Shown here: positions 7,648 through 17,587 of the stretch, piece after piece
How positions within the stretch are numbered: the stretch's first letter is position 1
Layout of the letters: each line of letters starts with the position of its first letter
From: Oleispira sp964022115
GTDB taxonomy: Bacteria > Pseudomonadota > Gammaproteobacteria > Pseudomonadales > Oceanobacteraceae
Assembly: GCA_964022115.1 (NCBI GenBank)
Contig: CAXIBC010000021.1
Location: forward strand, 1 to 37,090
Direction: 5' to 3'
Length of the DNA: 37,090 bases
The notes under the pieces: model-generated
What the model saw: the letters and a program-made list of their open reading frames with translations, nothing else
Told to the model about the DNA's origin: nothing
Database searches by the model: none
Translations under genes and position numbers: made by a program

Positions 7648-9330
7648 TTAAAGCTCGACGATAATACCGGTGAAGTTGTCTCTTGCTGTTCGTTTTATGA
7701 CTTCTCCATTCATCGTTAGGCAGCGTTCCTTTGCACTATTTGGCATGTTGATGATGCTTTCTATTTCTTGATCAGAAATTTCGTTATAGACACCATCTGA
7801 ACATAAGAAGAATTGATCTCCTGGTTGAGTTTGGTGATAGCGAATTTCTAAAGATAGCTGGTGATCACCCCCAACGGCTCGAGTAATTAGATTTTTACTG
7901 CTAAAACTTGGATCATCTTTTTTAAGTAAGCCTTTGTCTATTTGTTCTTGCTCAACGCTGTGGTCTTTACTGAGCTGGCTGATACGCTGGTCGCGCACCA
8001 AATATAAACGGCTGTCTCCGGCCCAGAAGAAGACGCAGGTTTGGTTACGCATAAGCACGCCAATAACAGTACTGCCACATACTCCTTGTTCATGCTGCTT
8101 TGCATATTCAACTAGGTGTGTATTAACATCTTGTAAGGCTATATGAATTTTGTTCAGTGCTTGTTCAATTGTGCCAGAGGTATCGGTTGCGGCTATGCGA
8201 TTAACGACCAGCTGGCTGGCATAGGAACCAAAACTATGACCCCCCATGCCGTCGGCTATTAACCACAACCCGGTTGAAGGCTTTAGTAATAATGCATCTT
8301 CATTTACTTTGCGGCTATTGCCTGGATCGGTAAAACCAAAAGATTCAGGAATAGTTTTAAAGCTCTTTGGTCGATGGTATGGCTCTGGCACCATAGGGGT
8401 GATAGTAATGTCTTCGAAATCGATATCGACATTAAGACCTGCTAGCGAGTTTAGCGGTTCTGATTGGTAACTTTCATTGTTTAAGCGCTCATTTGCAAAG
8501 TTAATGGTCGTATCTTGATCTACATCAGCAACCGCTTGCTTAGTGAGTAGTTTTTCTTGTACTGGTTTGACCACTGGAGGTTGGTTAACTGGGCATTTCT
8601 CTAGCTCGGGGCTTGATAAAGGTAAGTTGACCCATTGATGTTCTTCCCAACTACCATCAAACAATGCACAAAAATGATCTTTAACCGGTAATTTGTTTGA
8701 CATCAAAATATTAGGCCGGTATGCCTGTGAACCTTCATTCCACCAAAAGCTAAAGGCTTTGTTGGTATCAAGCAAGTTTTGCAGCATTAACGACGATAAA
8801 CTGTGATTTATACTGTTAGCTGAACTGACTTCTAACTGTAGATTAAATGCTTTATCTAACGTAGCCACGCCGCTAGGAATGTTAGGTAGGTCAGTGATCC
8901 ACGATGCATGTAGCGCATTTATTTTAGCATCAAAATTTTGTAAGTCAGGTTCGTAGCCTTCTAATAGATCAAGCAGAAGGTCTTCAATTTTCTGAAACCA
9001 CTGGTTAGCTTTAGCCGATAAAATAAAAGGTATCGCCTTAATATCGACTGCTTGCACAACAGTTAATGGAAAGTAACGACCAACAGAATCAACGCTAGGA
9101 GTCATTAAACCGATATAAGCTTTGTCATCAATAATTCCAGGCGCAATACAGAAACGCCACATTGGGCTTTGGCTATACAGAGGGAGCCAATTTTCAGTGA
9201 GTGTATTTTGACTGTGAAGAATATTAACTTTAAGCCATTCATCCCAGTGATTCATAAAGGCGCTGCTCATTCGGCGGTGTATAAAATCACCGGCTAAAGG
9301 AACCTTGCCAAAAAAACCTAAAGTACTCAT
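7648..9330 (-). CDS. TagF-PppA fusion: T6SS repressor plus PP2C phosphatase
   Basis: 560 residues. Residues 1 to about 240 are TagF (DUF2094): FGKVPLAGDFIHRR at the N-terminus, WLPLYSQSPMWRFCIAPG, GLMTPSVDSVGRYFPLTV. A polar linker (about 240-310) leads to a PP2C domain (about 318-560) with the metal-binding and catalytic signatures NEDALL, LIADGMGGHSFG, FFWAGDSRLYLVR, FLCSDGVYNEIS and a terminal RDNFTG. TagF holds T6SS assembly off and PppA removes the phosphate that PpkA puts on Fha. Fusion of the two is known in Agrobacterium-type systems, so this is not an assembly artefact. Its gene lies between tssM (10 bp) and clpV (55 bp). The catalytic aspartates are all visible, so it should be active. 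Confidence 0.95.
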   Translation of the reverse strand: MSTLGFFGKVPLAGDFIHRRMSSAFMNHWDEWLKVNILHSQNTLTENWLPLYSQSPMWRFCIAPGIIDDKAYIGLMTPSVDSVGRYFPLTVVQAVDIKAIPFILSAKANQWFQKIEDLLLDLLEGYEPDLQNFDAKINALHASWITDLPNIPSGVATLDKAFNLQLEVSSANSINHSLSSLMLQNLLDTNKAFSFWWNEGSQAYRPNILMSNKLPVKDHFCALFDGSWEEHQWVNLPLSSPELEKCPVNQPPVVKPVQEKLLTKQAVADVDQDTTINFANERLNNESYQSEPLNSLAGLNVDIDFEDITITPMVPEPYHRPKSFKTIPESFGFTDPGNSRKVNEDALLLKPSTGLWLIADGMGGHSFGSYASQLVVNRIAATDTSGTIEQALNKIHIALQDVNTHLVEYAKQHEQGVCGSTVIGVLMRNQTCVFFWAGDSRLYLVRDQRISQLSKDHSVEQEQIDKGLLKKDDPSFSSKNLITRAVGGDHQLSLEIRYHQTQPGDQFFLCSDGVYNEISDQEIESIINMPNSAKERCLTMNGEVIKRTARDNFTGIIVEL

Positions 9331-9340
9331 ATCTAATCCA

Positions 9341-12300
9341 TTAAATTCTGGTTGGGCAGCTAAATTTAAGCTGTTTCAATAATGCAAAGGGGTTATTGCT
9401 AGAACCTGCGATGAGGTCGTAACGCACTTCATAGCCATTGCTGTTTAGCATTAAGTTATATTTTTCAGGTTTTTGCGTAGTTTGCAGTGCTACTTTATCA
9501 AGCACCTTCATCCATGCCCAAGCTCCGGTTTCTGTAATACGGCTACTGGATCCATCAGTATGTTGAGTAATGATTCTTACACCGTAGTTAACTTCAGGCC
9601 CAGGCCAGTTCATTTTACGGGTGATTAGCGGGCCATGAGAGTACTGTTCTTTTTGGCCATTAATATTAAAACTGGCTTGACTAATTGCAGCACTCATACT
9701 GTTGGGGCGCAATGAAAAATCAATCCCGGCTTCAGTACTGCCATATTGAAAGAAACCACGCTTGACTTGGTCAGCCATTTCAAATGTATTGAGAGCTGTT
9801 TGGGAGATAACAATGGGAGCCATTTTAGAAGAGCGCACTTGCCACGGTGATTTAGACGTATCGATATATTTTTTTAAGTGAGTATTAAAAAAAGTATCCA
9901 TCATGCCGGAGTAACCAAAGAAGCGTGAAAAATCGTCTAGATTAATATCACTATTAGAGGTTTGCATTAATGGATATCGCTCTTCAATCGCTGCTTTACA
10001 AAAGCTCAACATTTCATCTTTCCATAATTGGTTTAGATGAGTTATGACACCACTTTGCGATAATGAGACACTACGATTGATGATGTTTTTTAATATGGGT
10101 TTAACGTATAGATCAGCTTGGTTTTCACTGAGATAATTGATATTGCTGGCGACTGCACTTACTTTTTCTGCAAGTGCGGGTGGGACAGCACCCGCAATGT
10201 TTTCAAAAGCGATAGCCGTGATGATCTTTTTTAGCTCTTCAAGAGAGGAGATAATAATAGCACTGCCTTGCTCAGCCCCTTCATCTTGTGTAACCAAGGC
10301 GTGTATATCAGAAAATTCTTCTGTCACAATATCTTTACGCTGGAAAGAAAGCTGGCCAATAGTATGTTCTGCAGCGCTACCTAATAATTTTGATAGGCTC
10401 TCTTGCGCTTGTTGCAAAGCATCATTATCAGAAGCTTTTTTTAGCAAACTATTCGGTTTGGTTAATTGTGTTTGCTCGGTAATAGCTTGTAACAAGCTAA
10501 CAAAGGGAGAAATCGGTGATGTTAAAACATCTAATACACGGCGCGCTTCTTCAAATGAAGTAAAAGGCATTATATCTAAGTCCGCTAAAAGCTCACGGTA
10601 TTGCTTGCGATAGTCGTACAAATAGCGTGTTTTTACTTGTTCAATAATAGCATCACGGTTCATGTGTTGAATTGCAGGGTGATCTTCGCCATATACCCAT
10701 GCTTCACCTAAGACGCTATCGGCTACTTCATTGATACCGCCAGTAATTAGTGATTTATAAACTATTTTACTATAAAGAGGAGATAAGCCTTCAGATAGTG
10801 AACGGCCACTTTTTCTGATAAATACCAGTTCTGATAATGATTTTCCGGCAGCAGAAAATATAGAAAAACCTTTGGCCGCTAGTATCCCCCCTTTTTTTCC
10901 ACCATTTTTTTGCTTAATACGAGCGTAGATCTGCTCGTCAAAACTTATGGACTGCAAACTGGCTCGGGTTTCATTAATGAGTCGAGCGTCTAATGCGAGT
11001 GGCATAGGCAAGGGGCGTTTAACAAATAGAGTGTTGATATGCTTAGCTAATTGCAGCTGTTGTGCCTGGGTAAGACTAGCACTTTGAGACTTTAGCCATA
11101 CTTCAGTAAAGAAGGCAATGACTTCATTAGCTTGATAGTGCTCTTCGGAACCTAGCATCAGGTAGGTTCTTAATGTTAAGTATTTTAGCGAAAGTGGTAG
11201 CTGACCTTTAGTAAGAATGCTTTCTAGTTCTAAAATTAACCGTGAATAAAAGGCCGACTTTAAGGTTCTGGTATACGAGTTATTTATTTGTTGTATTAAC
11301 TTATCTTGTTGTGCTAGACCAAAACTATTATACCAAGGTGCGCTGAATACTTGGGCTCGTTCTTGTCTTATATCTTCAGGCAATAACTCATCAAGTGGAA
11401 ATGCCGCTGTTTTTAGGGTATTCAAAACGTTCAAAGCACTGATAGGCGAGCTTTCATAGCGTGATATCTGTTGAGCTTGCAAAATGGACTGATCTATATT
11501 TTTTTCAACATCAGAAATATATTCTTGGCTATATAGATAGCCACTGGTCCAAGTAATACCTATTGCAACTGAGGCTAAGGCAACACCAACTGTCGAAAAT
11601 CGTCTCAGCCAGCTGAGTTTCTGTTCGAGCTTTAAATCGATACCTGCGAGTGTTGATTCGGCGAATGCGACCTTGATAAGTAAATCGGATATAAAGAAAC
11701 TTTTCCCCGTGCTCTGGTGTGAAGGTTGTTGCTGATTATAAGCCAGTTTGCTTACCAGGCGATCAATGGGCATTCCTTCTTGTGTTCCGCTGGTGAAATA
11801 GATACCCCGTAACATAGCGTCTTGTTCATATTGAGTATTTTCAAAAATATCGGTTAAGAAAGAATTGAGTTCACTTTTTAATAACTGCAACTGCTTTGAA
11901 AATCCGATTATGGCTGCACGACGATCTACGGATTTTTCGTTATATACACGATTAATAGATTGTTCTTGTAAGCGCTTGACGAGGTTATCAAATTCTTCAT
12001 CAAAGGCATTACAAGGATGAATTTCGTTATTTAGATTGAATGTCGTGCCCCATACTTGTTTTCGCTCTTCTTGATCTAAGTTGGAAAAGAATTCAGTAAA
12101 GCCGCTGATTAGGTCTGATTTGGTAATCATGACATAGACAGGAAAGTTGATACCAAGTTGAGAGTGTAGTTCTTGGATTCGTAATTTAATCGCAGTAATG
12201 TGCTGCTGGCGTTGATGGGGTGTTTGTAATAATAAGTCACTAGCGCTAAGGGTGACAAATGCCCCATTGATTGGCTGACGCTTACGATATTTTTTTAATA

Positions 12301-12913
12301 AAGTTAAAAAATTTAACCAGCCTTTACTATCGCTTGCTTGGTGACTGTCTTGAGTGACATAACGGCCAGCGGTATCAATCATGATTGCTTGATCGGTAAA
12401 CCACCAGTCACAGTTGCGGGTACCACCAACGCCTTCTATAGACTGTTTTCCGGTACATTCTGTTAGTGGGAATTTAAGGCCAGAATTAATAAGCGCTGTT
12501 GTTTTACCACTGCCAGGAGGGCCGATGATGATGTACCAAGGTAAAGAATAGAGGTTGAATTTACGCTTAAAGAAGCTTGAACCTTTATTCAATAAAGACA
12601 TAGCCTCTGAAAAACGCGCTTGTAATATTTTAAATTCTTCTTGATTGATATCTTCGTCAAGATTTTCTTCGACGATAGCATCAATCATCCCTTGCTCATT
12701 CTTATGGTTATGAATCATTGATACCAGTTGTTTTATAAGCCAGAGTAAGCTGATACCAATAAGCGTTATCCATTGGTTACTGGTTTCTGCTAAAGGTGTC
12801 CAGCTGCCAATGCTGATGAGTGGACCAATGATAAAAATAAATAGGGCCAATATGCACAGAAAAAATAAGCCGATGGTCCAGGGACTGGTTAGAAATTGTT
12901 TTAGTTTAATCAT
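9341..12913 (-). CDS. tssM: TssM (IcmF-like) inner-membrane protein
   Basis: 1190 residues. TssM bridges the inner membrane, binding TssL in the membrane and TssJ in the periplasm. Two N-terminal membrane segments (about 11-33 and 45-65) are followed by a cytoplasmic NTPase domain with Walker A GPPGSGKTTALINSG near residue 130 and IMIDTAGRYV near 178. A third membrane segment (VGVALASVAIGITWTSGYLY) lies near 440. The rest is the large periplasmic region with the IcmF-related and C-terminal beta domains (near 1050-1190: WPGPEVNYGVRI, then TGAWAWMKVLD). Walker A is intact; not all TssM proteins keep it. The gene ends 10 bp before tagF-pppA and starts 5 bp after tssL. Confidence 0.97.
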   Translation of the reverse strand: MIKLKQFLTSPWTIGLFFLCILALFIFIIGPLISIGSWTPLAETSNQWITLIGISLLWLIKQLVSMIHNHKNEQGMIDAIVEENLDEDINQEEFKILQARFSEAMSLLNKGSSFFKRKFNLYSLPWYIIIGPPGSGKTTALINSGLKFPLTECTGKQSIEGVGGTRNCDWWFTDQAIMIDTAGRYVTQDSHQASDSKGWLNFLTLLKKYRKRQPINGAFVTLSASDLLLQTPHQRQQHITAIKLRIQELHSQLGINFPVYVMITKSDLISGFTEFFSNLDQEERKQVWGTTFNLNNEIHPCNAFDEEFDNLVKRLQEQSINRVYNEKSVDRRAAIIGFSKQLQLLKSELNSFLTDIFENTQYEQDAMLRGIYFTSGTQEGMPIDRLVSKLAYNQQQPSHQSTGKSFFISDLLIKVAFAESTLAGIDLKLEQKLSWLRRFSTVGVALASVAIGITWTSGYLYSQEYISDVEKNIDQSILQAQQISRYESSPISALNVLNTLKTAAFPLDELLPEDIRQERAQVFSAPWYNSFGLAQQDKLIQQINNSYTRTLKSAFYSRLILELESILTKGQLPLSLKYLTLRTYLMLGSEEHYQANEVIAFFTEVWLKSQSASLTQAQQLQLAKHINTLFVKRPLPMPLALDARLINETRASLQSISFDEQIYARIKQKNGGKKGGILAAKGFSIFSAAGKSLSELVFIRKSGRSLSEGLSPLYSKIVYKSLITGGINEVADSVLGEAWVYGEDHPAIQHMNRDAIIEQVKTRYLYDYRKQYRELLADLDIMPFTSFEEARRVLDVLTSPISPFVSLLQAITEQTQLTKPNSLLKKASDNDALQQAQESLSKLLGSAAEHTIGQLSFQRKDIVTEEFSDIHALVTQDEGAEQGSAIIISSLEELKKIITAIAFENIAGAVPPALAEKVSAVASNINYLSENQADLYVKPILKNIINRSVSLSQSGVITHLNQLWKDEMLSFCKAAIEERYPLMQTSNSDINLDDFSRFFGYSGMMDTFFNTHLKKYIDTSKSPWQVRSSKMAPIVISQTALNTFEMADQVKRGFFQYGSTEAGIDFSLRPNSMSAAISQASFNINGQKEQYSHGPLITRKMNWPGPEVNYGVRIITQHTDGSSSRITETGAWAWMKVLDKVALQTTQKPEKYNLMLNSNGYEVRYDLIAGSSNNPFALLKQLKFSCPTRI

Positions 12914-12918
12914 TATTT

Positions 12919-14247
12919 TTATATCGTATATAAGTTAATTTCGATGCGACGATTGATGGCTCTATTTTTCTCAGATGTATTAGGGGCAAGAGGCGCAGTG
13001 TCTGCGATACCTTCAGCAATTATTTCTCGATCACTCATCTGCTTCTGCATTAATGTCACAATACTTTCAGCTCGTTTACTTGATAGCTCCCAGTTAGAAG
13101 GAAATTGCAGTGTACGTATTGGAATGTCATCGGTATGACCGGTAACCTGAATAAAACCTGGCGTATTCTTAAGGGTGGCAATAATGTTCGCTAAAGTGAT
13201 TTCTTTTTGACGAGTTATTTTCGCTGATGATGGTTTGAATAAATTCTCACCCGCTAGAACAATACGAACACCGCCAGCAATGTCTTCAACGGTGAGATGA
13301 TTCTGTTCAATATCATGTTTTAATTGATCACGTATGTAATTAAGGTGGGTGGTGCGTTTTATAGGGCGGTTATTTCTTACAATAGGCTGTAAGTTGCTGG
13401 CAACGGATGCTGCTTTAATTGCTACTGGGTCTGACTGCTGGTTAATCAGGGTAAATAATGTAACAAAAGTAATAATCGCAAATACCAGACACGCTAGTGA
13501 CGCTATAATAAAATATTTATTTCCTGATATATTTTTTTGTTCGGAATCTACTGCGCCGCGCCAATGATTAGAAAGCTGTTTTATTGGGGCAGGACGATGA
13601 GTGCTAATAATCTGGAATAAATTATCTTTTATACTGTCAATTTCAATACTGCCGGTATCACTTATGCGATAGCGACCTTGAAAACCAAGCTCCAAAATTA
13701 GATAGCAAAGTTCTATGAGGTCGATATTCAATGCTGGACTTTGAGTAAGCAACTTAATAATTTCAAAGAACTGTGCGCCGCCCTGATTATTCTTATGAAA
13801 GGTCATCAACAGGTTTCTTGTTGCCCATAAACTCTGACCACCCCATGGGGTCGACATTACCATTTCATCTAGATATGCACATATAATGTAGCGTGCAGTG
13901 ATAATGGATTCTTTGGCTAGACCTTGATTTTTAAGTTGAAAATCAATCGATTTTAAATTGTCGGCAACCTGTTGGTAGAGTGCTTTAGGATCAGGGTGAT
14001 GACTCATTGAGCGCACGTTGATGCCCAGCGTTAATAGCGGGGTTGCCGCTGATACTATGACATTAATATCGCTATGAAGGGGCACGTCGATAGGCTTTGA
14101 AACTATAGGCTTATGATTCATTGAAGGAATCGGTTGATTTACTTCTCTAACTCTTTGCCTATTAGTAGCTGGACGAGACATAAATACTGTTCGATCTTCA
14201 TCTTCTGTGATACTGCTATCTTGAAAGAAACGGTCATCCTGACTCAT
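12919..14247 (-). CDS. tssL: TssL (DotU) with C-terminal OmpA peptidoglycan-binding domain
   Basis: 442 residues, the long form of TssL. Residues about 60-230 are the DotU/IcmH cytoplasmic domain (LLTLGINVRSM, ARYIICAYLDEMVMSTPWG, FFEIIKLL, IELCYLILELGFQGRYR). One membrane segment (YFIIASLACLVFAIITFVTL) is near 250. Residues about 330-442 form an OmpA-like domain with VTGHTDDIPIRT, NWELSSKRAESIV and RAINRRIEI, the residues that grip diaminopimelate in peptidoglycan. It therefore anchors the membrane complex to the cell wall itself, without needing a separate TagL or TagN. Start chosen as the first ATG; tssK ends 6 bp upstream. Confidence 0.97.
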   Translation of the reverse strand: MSQDDRFFQDSSITEDEDRTVFMSRPATNRQRVREVNQPIPSMNHKPIVSKPIDVPLHSDINVIVSAATPLLTLGINVRSMSHHPDPKALYQQVADNLKSIDFQLKNQGLAKESIITARYIICAYLDEMVMSTPWGGQSLWATRNLLMTFHKNNQGGAQFFEIIKLLTQSPALNIDLIELCYLILELGFQGRYRISDTGSIEIDSIKDNLFQIISTHRPAPIKQLSNHWRGAVDSEQKNISGNKYFIIASLACLVFAIITFVTLFTLINQQSDPVAIKAASVASNLQPIVRNNRPIKRTTHLNYIRDQLKHDIEQNHLTVEDIAGGVRIVLAGENLFKPSSAKITRQKEITLANIIATLKNTPGFIQVTGHTDDIPIRTLQFPSNWELSSKRAESIVTLMQKQMSDREIIAEGIADTAPLAPNTSEKNRAINRRIEINLYTI

Positions 14248-14253
14248 AGTTAT

Positions 14254-15591
14254 TTACCTTTGAATTGCCCAAAGTTGAAGTTTTAGGCCGGGCACTTGAT
14301 CGCCAATATGAATGGCCATACCTGTTGAATTTTTTAATTCTTGCCACGCTTGGCAATTACGGTCGAGTTCAAAGGGAATAAAGCCATCATGATATGGCAA
14401 CTCTCTAGGCATATATGGCAAAAGCTTCATGCCAATTCCTGGTAAGCTAACCATAATAAGTTCGCGAATTTTCTCAATTGAACTGATTTTGACCAAGTTA
14501 GTGAAATTTCTTTGCAATTCTTCACTGGGTATATCGGCCTTCACCGTTAGGACAAAGACAGCACTATCAATAATGTGTGGGTCGGATAATATTGCCCTAT
14601 AAATACCGTATTTAGGGTCCTTTAATGGAATATTGAAAGCCCGAGTTTTGGTCGATAATGATGAAAGGCTTTCTTTAATTATATGCGCTAGTGGTGCAAA
14701 CGATGTGGCAATGTCTTCATGGCGATAGCCATTAAGTTCAGGGGCGAGGCGCTTATCAGAAAAAGATGAAAGTTCACCAGCCAGCATAATCATGTGCTGA
14801 TAGGCTTGTTCTGGGTGTAGTCTAGGAAGACTAGCAAGGTGCTGCAGTAATTGAGTATATCGGTTAACAAGCTGTAAGCTTAAAAAATCTTCTACTTCGG
14901 CAACACCTCCAGTACCGGATGCACTAGCAGATATGCGACCGCTTAATTCTAAACCTCTTTGTTTTAACAAGTCCCGAGTCATTATTAGCAGGTCCCGTAA
15001 ATTGTCACTGGCTTGACAGTTAATGAGTGGGGGAATAAAACTATTATCAAAACTAATTTGTTTATCTTTTGAGCACTCAATCACTTTTGTCAGGGCTAGG
15101 CTGCTATAGTGAGAGCGGCTGTCATCTTCAAGCATGATGCTAAGGCGTAAGCCACCGACCATAAGCGTGGTATTGCTTGGTCTATTGCTGGAGCTATCAT
15201 TAGTTTCAAGGGTTTTACAGCTATAGCGTTGGAGTCCTTGCTCTGAGTCGGGATAAAAAACCTCAACTTCAGAAGAGCGAATTGGCAAGCACAAGTATAC
15301 TTGCTGATTAATCATACCTTCCTTCAAATCTATAGGGGTAGGGCTTGGGTCTTGTTCAGGAATATTGAATGGAGTCCCATCGGGCATAATGCCTGAGGCA
15401 GACTTAATAGCAATTTTACCAAGCTCTAGAAGTTGCTTATCAATTGTAAGTTCGTCAAAACCCCAGCCATAAGGACCACTTAATTGCCTTACCTTATTAA
15501 TATAAGACTCAAAGTAGCGATCATTTTGCTGAAAGTGGGCTGGTTTTATAAATAAGCCTTCAGTCCATAGAACTTTATTTTCTCTTGACAT
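14254..15591 (-). CDS. tssK: TssK baseplate protein
   Basis: 445 residues, the usual TssK length. N-terminus KVLWTEGLFIKPAHFQQNDRYFE and WGFDELTIDKQLLELGKI are diagnostic; the C-terminus ends in LQLWAIQR. TssK is a cytoplasmic trimer related to siphophage receptor-binding proteins; it joins the baseplate (TssFG) to TssL/TssM. The middle (about 230-350) is the helical hub and the last 100 residues form the membrane-complex binding head. It sits between tssJ and tssL with gaps of 3 and 6 bp, so all of these are read from one message. Confidence 0.97.
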   Translation of the reverse strand: MSRENKVLWTEGLFIKPAHFQQNDRYFESYINKVRQLSGPYGWGFDELTIDKQLLELGKIAIKSASGIMPDGTPFNIPEQDPSPTPIDLKEGMINQQVYLCLPIRSSEVEVFYPDSEQGLQRYSCKTLETNDSSSNRPSNTTLMVGGLRLSIMLEDDSRSHYSSLALTKVIECSKDKQISFDNSFIPPLINCQASDNLRDLLIMTRDLLKQRGLELSGRISASASGTGGVAEVEDFLSLQLVNRYTQLLQHLASLPRLHPEQAYQHMIMLAGELSSFSDKRLAPELNGYRHEDIATSFAPLAHIIKESLSSLSTKTRAFNIPLKDPKYGIYRAILSDPHIIDSAVFVLTVKADIPSEELQRNFTNLVKISSIEKIRELIMVSLPGIGMKLLPYMPRELPYHDGFIPFELDRNCQAWQELKNSTGMAIHIGDQVPGLKLQLWAIQR

Positions 15592-15594
15592 AAT

Positions 15595-16101
15595 TTAATC
15601 AATTACTTTTGTTTTAGTATCTAACTCATCAATTGAGATAAATATATTTGAGTTATGCAGAATCGATCGACAGTAGAGGCCAAAAAAACAGGATTCTGGA
15701 GTAGGAACTAACGCGAGCCATTTAGATTGTTCAAGTTGCCTAAATTGATAGACGATGCCGATAGCACGAACATTCTCAGGAATTGCTTCACGGTAGGTCT
15801 TATGTTGGTTAGGCAAGACTAATATATTTGTTTTATGAATTAAGGTTGCCGCTAGAGGGTTCTGTTCTGTCTGAAATAAATCGTAATATTCAGTGTGTAA
15901 GAAATCACTTTCATCAGTTAAATAGAAAAGCGTAATATTTAACGGGCGGCTCTCATTATTATGGTCTGGGTTTATGTAGTCAGAAGTAATAATGTCTATA
16001 TGAGCATCGACACCTTGCTTTTTAATTATGCTACATCCTGAGGAGGAAATAATAAAAAGTGTACTCACAAAATAGAAAGTATGTGTTAATAAATTTTTCA
16101 T
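15595..16101 (-). CDS. tssJ: TssJ outer-membrane lipoprotein
   Basis: 168 residues from the ATG at 16099-16101. This start gives a standard lipoprotein signal: MKN, a hydrophobic stretch (FYFVSTLFIISSS), and lipobox SSGC with Cys near residue 23. Longer in-frame starts exist (16137, 16185) but would add an odd N-terminus ahead of the signal and overlap tagH by 23 or 71 bp. The mature protein has the TssJ beta-sandwich pattern: RPLNITLFYLTDESDF near residue 55, DLFQTEQNPLAATLIHKTN, then LPNQHKTYREAIPENVRAIGIV. TssJ sits in the outer membrane and binds the C-terminal part of TssM. No clear ribosome site precedes the chosen start, so it may rely on coupling to tagH. Confidence 0.9.
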   Translation of the reverse strand: MKNLLTHTFYFVSTLFIISSSGCSIIKKQGVDAHIDIITSDYINPDHNNESRPLNITLFYLTDESDFLHTEYYDLFQTEQNPLAATLIHKTNILVLPNQHKTYREAIPENVRAIGIVYQFRQLEQSKWLALVPTPESCFFGLYCRSILHNSNIFISIDELDTKTKVID

Positions 16102-16114
16102 TAAAATAATTAGT

Positions 16115-17587
16115 TTATAAGTCTGAATTGAATTCATCGTATGCTTCAGCAAAATTTTCACCGAATATACGATGAAAGCTATCATCAGAATCTAGCTTAT
16201 ATTCATTGTTATAGCGTTCTTTATACTGCTGCCATAACTTAGCTTGAGCCGATTTAGAAGTCGCTAGCTTGTCTAAGAAATTTGAATTTTTATGAGAGGT
16301 ACTAAATTCATTCTCTAGTACATCCGCATCAAACTGTTTTAGTAAACTCATCATAGCGACTCGAACACCATGCAGTAGAGCTGATTGATGGCTATTAATA
16401 TCAGCATAGGCCTGTTGGAAGGCTGTTTTGGCCGATTGAAAGCCAGGGCGGTTTTGATGAAATAAAGAAAGAATTGCATCTTCAGCGTTGACAGAAAATT
16501 TTAATGGATTATTTTCGGAAGTGTTAAGTAGCGTTTTATGTACTCGAAATTCATTTTTGATGGCCGCTCTAGCTTGCAAAAGATCCAGAGTGCCTTGAAT
16601 AACTGTTGGCATTAGTTCTAGCCATTTTAAGGCAGTGACATCAGTTAATAACGAATCATCTAGACCCTGTTGTTGAAATGCAGCCTTAGCGGATTCTAGT
16701 AAATTATCATTAGCTGCTGCTTGACTCGTCACTTTAGGTGATGAAGTCGACTGAGATTTATCCGTAATATTTTTCGCTGGTATACTTTGTCTTTTTCGTG
16801 GTCGAGATTTTTCAGGCCTAGAAAAAACTTGATCAATATTATGTTCTTGCATAAGTGATTGAGAGTCTAACGGAGCAACTGTGGAAGGAGGAGCATCTTT
16901 TGCTGGAAATGAAAAGCTCGTATTATCCCAATCTTCAGGAATACCGCTACTAGTTGAGTTATCAATGTGAGTCTCTTCTTGAGCTGGAAGATTAGACGGT
17001 ACTGAATTACTAGTTAAATTAGTAGTAGGAGTAAAGTTCATAGCTTGTTTGAAAGCGGGAGTACGTTCAATTGCATCAGCTAAAGAAGATGGTTTATTAC
17101 TATCAATATCAGAGCTGGTAGTATTTGCAGTGAGTAAATCTAAAGGATCGCAACTATTTCCCCAAAACTCATCCATCTGGTTTTCCCATTCCGCATGCTC
17201 ATTTACCATAGGTTTATCTAATGGTTGAGGTTCAGTATCCGTGACTATGGCTGAAATACTTTCTAATTCTGCTTGTATTAAATAATCGCCAATCAGGAGT
17301 TTCTGACCATTGGTGATCAGAAGTTCTTGATCTTTACCAATGGCTTGATCAGTATCAGCATTAATAATGCCATTCGCACTGATGTCTCTGATATAGAAGC
17401 AGTTATTACGGAGATGAACTTCTGCATGCTTAGATGAAATGAATCGTTGTGGATCGCATAAATACCAGTCTGTATTTTGACCGCGGCCGATAATAGCTAA
17501 GCTAGAGTCGAAAATCTTACTATTTTCTGAACTGGTTCCATATTCTGGACTGCTAATGATTCTTAAAACTAATTTCATGAAATCCAT
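16115..17587 (-). CDS. TagH/Fha: T6SS FHA-domain protein
   Basis: 490 residues. Residues about 28-105 are an FHA phosphothreonine-binding domain: IIGRGQNTDWYLCDP, then ISSKHAEVHL and FYIRDISANG. The middle (about 120-310) is low-complexity and rich in Ser, Thr, Asn and Pro, a likely site for kinase action. Residues about 310-490 match the TagH/ImpI C-terminal domain (LKWLELMPTVIQGTLDLLQARA; FQSAKTAFQQAYADI; WQQYKERYNNEYK). It would be the Fha scaffold phosphorylated by the PpkA-like kinase encoded divergently and dephosphorylated by PppA. First gene of the left operon. The start is either 17587 or the ATG at 17578 (MKLVLRI); the latter has GGA about 8 bp upstream and is equally likely. Confidence 0.93.
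   Translation of the reverse strand: MDFMKLVLRIISSPEYGTSSENSKIFDSSLAIIGRGQNTDWYLCDPQRFISSKHAEVHLRNNCFYIRDISANGIINADTDQAIGKDQELLITNGQKLLIGDYLIQAELESISAIVTDTEPQPLDKPMVNEHAEWENQMDEFWGNSCDPLDLLTANTTSSDIDSNKPSSLADAIERTPAFKQAMNFTPTTNLTSNSVPSNLPAQEETHIDNSTSSGIPEDWDNTSFSFPAKDAPPSTVAPLDSQSLMQEHNIDQVFSRPEKSRPRKRQSIPAKNITDKSQSTSSPKVTSQAAANDNLLESAKAAFQQQGLDDSLLTDVTALKWLELMPTVIQGTLDLLQARAAIKNEFRVHKTLLNTSENNPLKFSVNAEDAILSLFHQNRPGFQSAKTAFQQAYADINSHQSALLHGVRVAMMSLLKQFDADVLENEFSTSHKNSNFLDKLATSKSAQAKLWQQYKERYNNEYKLDSDDSFHRIFGENFAEAYDEFNSDL

Noticed and set aside
16099..16185. Longer tssJ start at 16185 or 16137
   Set aside because: These starts would add 28 or 12 residues ahead of a standard lipoprotein signal and overlap tagH. 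The ATG at 16101 gives a normal signal peptide and lipobox.
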